NCBI GenBank assembly: GCA_030616165.1
Contig: JAUWXV010000015.1
Coordinates: 1-30,514 of the forward strand
Length of the DNA: 30,514 nt
Reading direction: 5' to 3'
Source: a bacterium
Lineage (GTDB): Bacteria; SM23-31; JAUVVT01
A program made the translations under genes and the position numbers. Below, piece by piece: positions 30,401-30,514 of this stretch. A model generated the notes under the pieces. The model was not told where the DNA came from, did no database searches, and saw only the letters and a program-made list of their open reading frames with translations. The stretch's first letter is position 1, and every line of letters starts with the position of its first letter.

Positions 30401-30514
30401 ATGGAGTCAATAATAATCTATGAAGACGAAGGATATCGTAAATTACTTCCACTAACTTACAATCGTCCAGTTTTCGACTTACGGTGTGGTATTAATACTA
30501 TCATAGAAAAAATC
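30401..30514 (+). CDS. Sugar nucleotidyltransferase-like protein, N-terminus only (partial)
   Basis: 38 codons before the window ends. The segment IIIYEDEGYRKLLPLTYNRP followed by VFDLRCG matches the N-terminus of GlmU-like putative sugar nucleotidyltransferases (NTP_transf_4 family) found in Bacteroidetes and related groups, which begin with a short 'E/D-x3-LLPLTxxRPVxDLRxG' block. If so, the full protein would be about 400 residues with a C-terminal left-handed beta-helix and would make an NDP-sugar. No clear ribosome binding site; a good promoter lies 50-85 bp upstream. The call rests on one short motif. Confidence 0.7.
   Translation, partial: MESIIIYEDEGYRKLLPLTYNRPVFDLRCGINTIIEKI

Overview
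The window comes from an AT-rich bacterial chromosome, most likely an uncultured lineage. Gene content (Tat-exported sulfatase, exported enolase-superfamily protein, DUF6807/PmoA-like protein, multi-domain secreted esterases, SSS symporter, bacterial 'mitochondrial-like' citrate synthase, B12-dependent MetH) fits a heterotroph of a Planctomycetes-, FCB- or Poribacteria-like candidate group. That placement is inference; no rRNA or marker gene is present to settle it. Intergenic DNA is full of hairpin repeats of the REP type.

Layout. 316-2676 (+): AlkD-like DNA glycosylase and a Tat-exported enolase-superfamily protein. 2677-3615: degenerate repeats, then a small membrane protein. 3687-5971 (-): an SDR and a zinc alcohol dehydrogenase separated by a 44-bp tandem REP array. 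6154-6882 (+): SPL-type radical SAM protein. 7016-11593 (-): apparent run of three exported proteins (DUF6807 protein, double alpha/beta hydrolase, single alpha/beta hydrolase). 12086-13366 (-): citrate synthase. 13654-17328 (-): nth and polX, separated by a REP-associated tyrosine transposase (RAYT) bracketed by two arrays of its probable cognate REP. 17852-18100 (-): 2[4Fe-4S] ferredoxin. 18202-18381 (-): remnant of a K+ channel pore. 18611-19899 (+): cysteine synthase preceded by a cysteine-rich leader peptide and an attenuator. 20347-21852 (+): sulfatase. 22086-25920 (+): metH plus a cyclophilin-like protein. 26143-26646 (-): a second RAYT with a different REP family. 26782-30065 (-): an Nramp-related transporter lacking the metal motifs, a 47-residue one-TM protein and an SSS symporter. 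30401-end (+): start of a sugar nucleotidyltransferase-like gene.

The strongest regulatory finding lies upstream of the cysteine synthase. A consensus sigma70 promoter is followed by a 22-codon ORF with six Cys codons. Its stop codon lies inside an RNA segment that can pair with one arm of a downstream intrinsic terminator. The geometry is that of classical ribosome-mediated attenuation responding to charged tRNA-Cys.

The second theme is REP biology. Three hairpin families each carry a GTAG tetranucleotide directly 5' of the hairpin. Two of them surround RAYT genes, and the stop codons of polX and one RAYT are literally the TAG of a REP GTAG motif.
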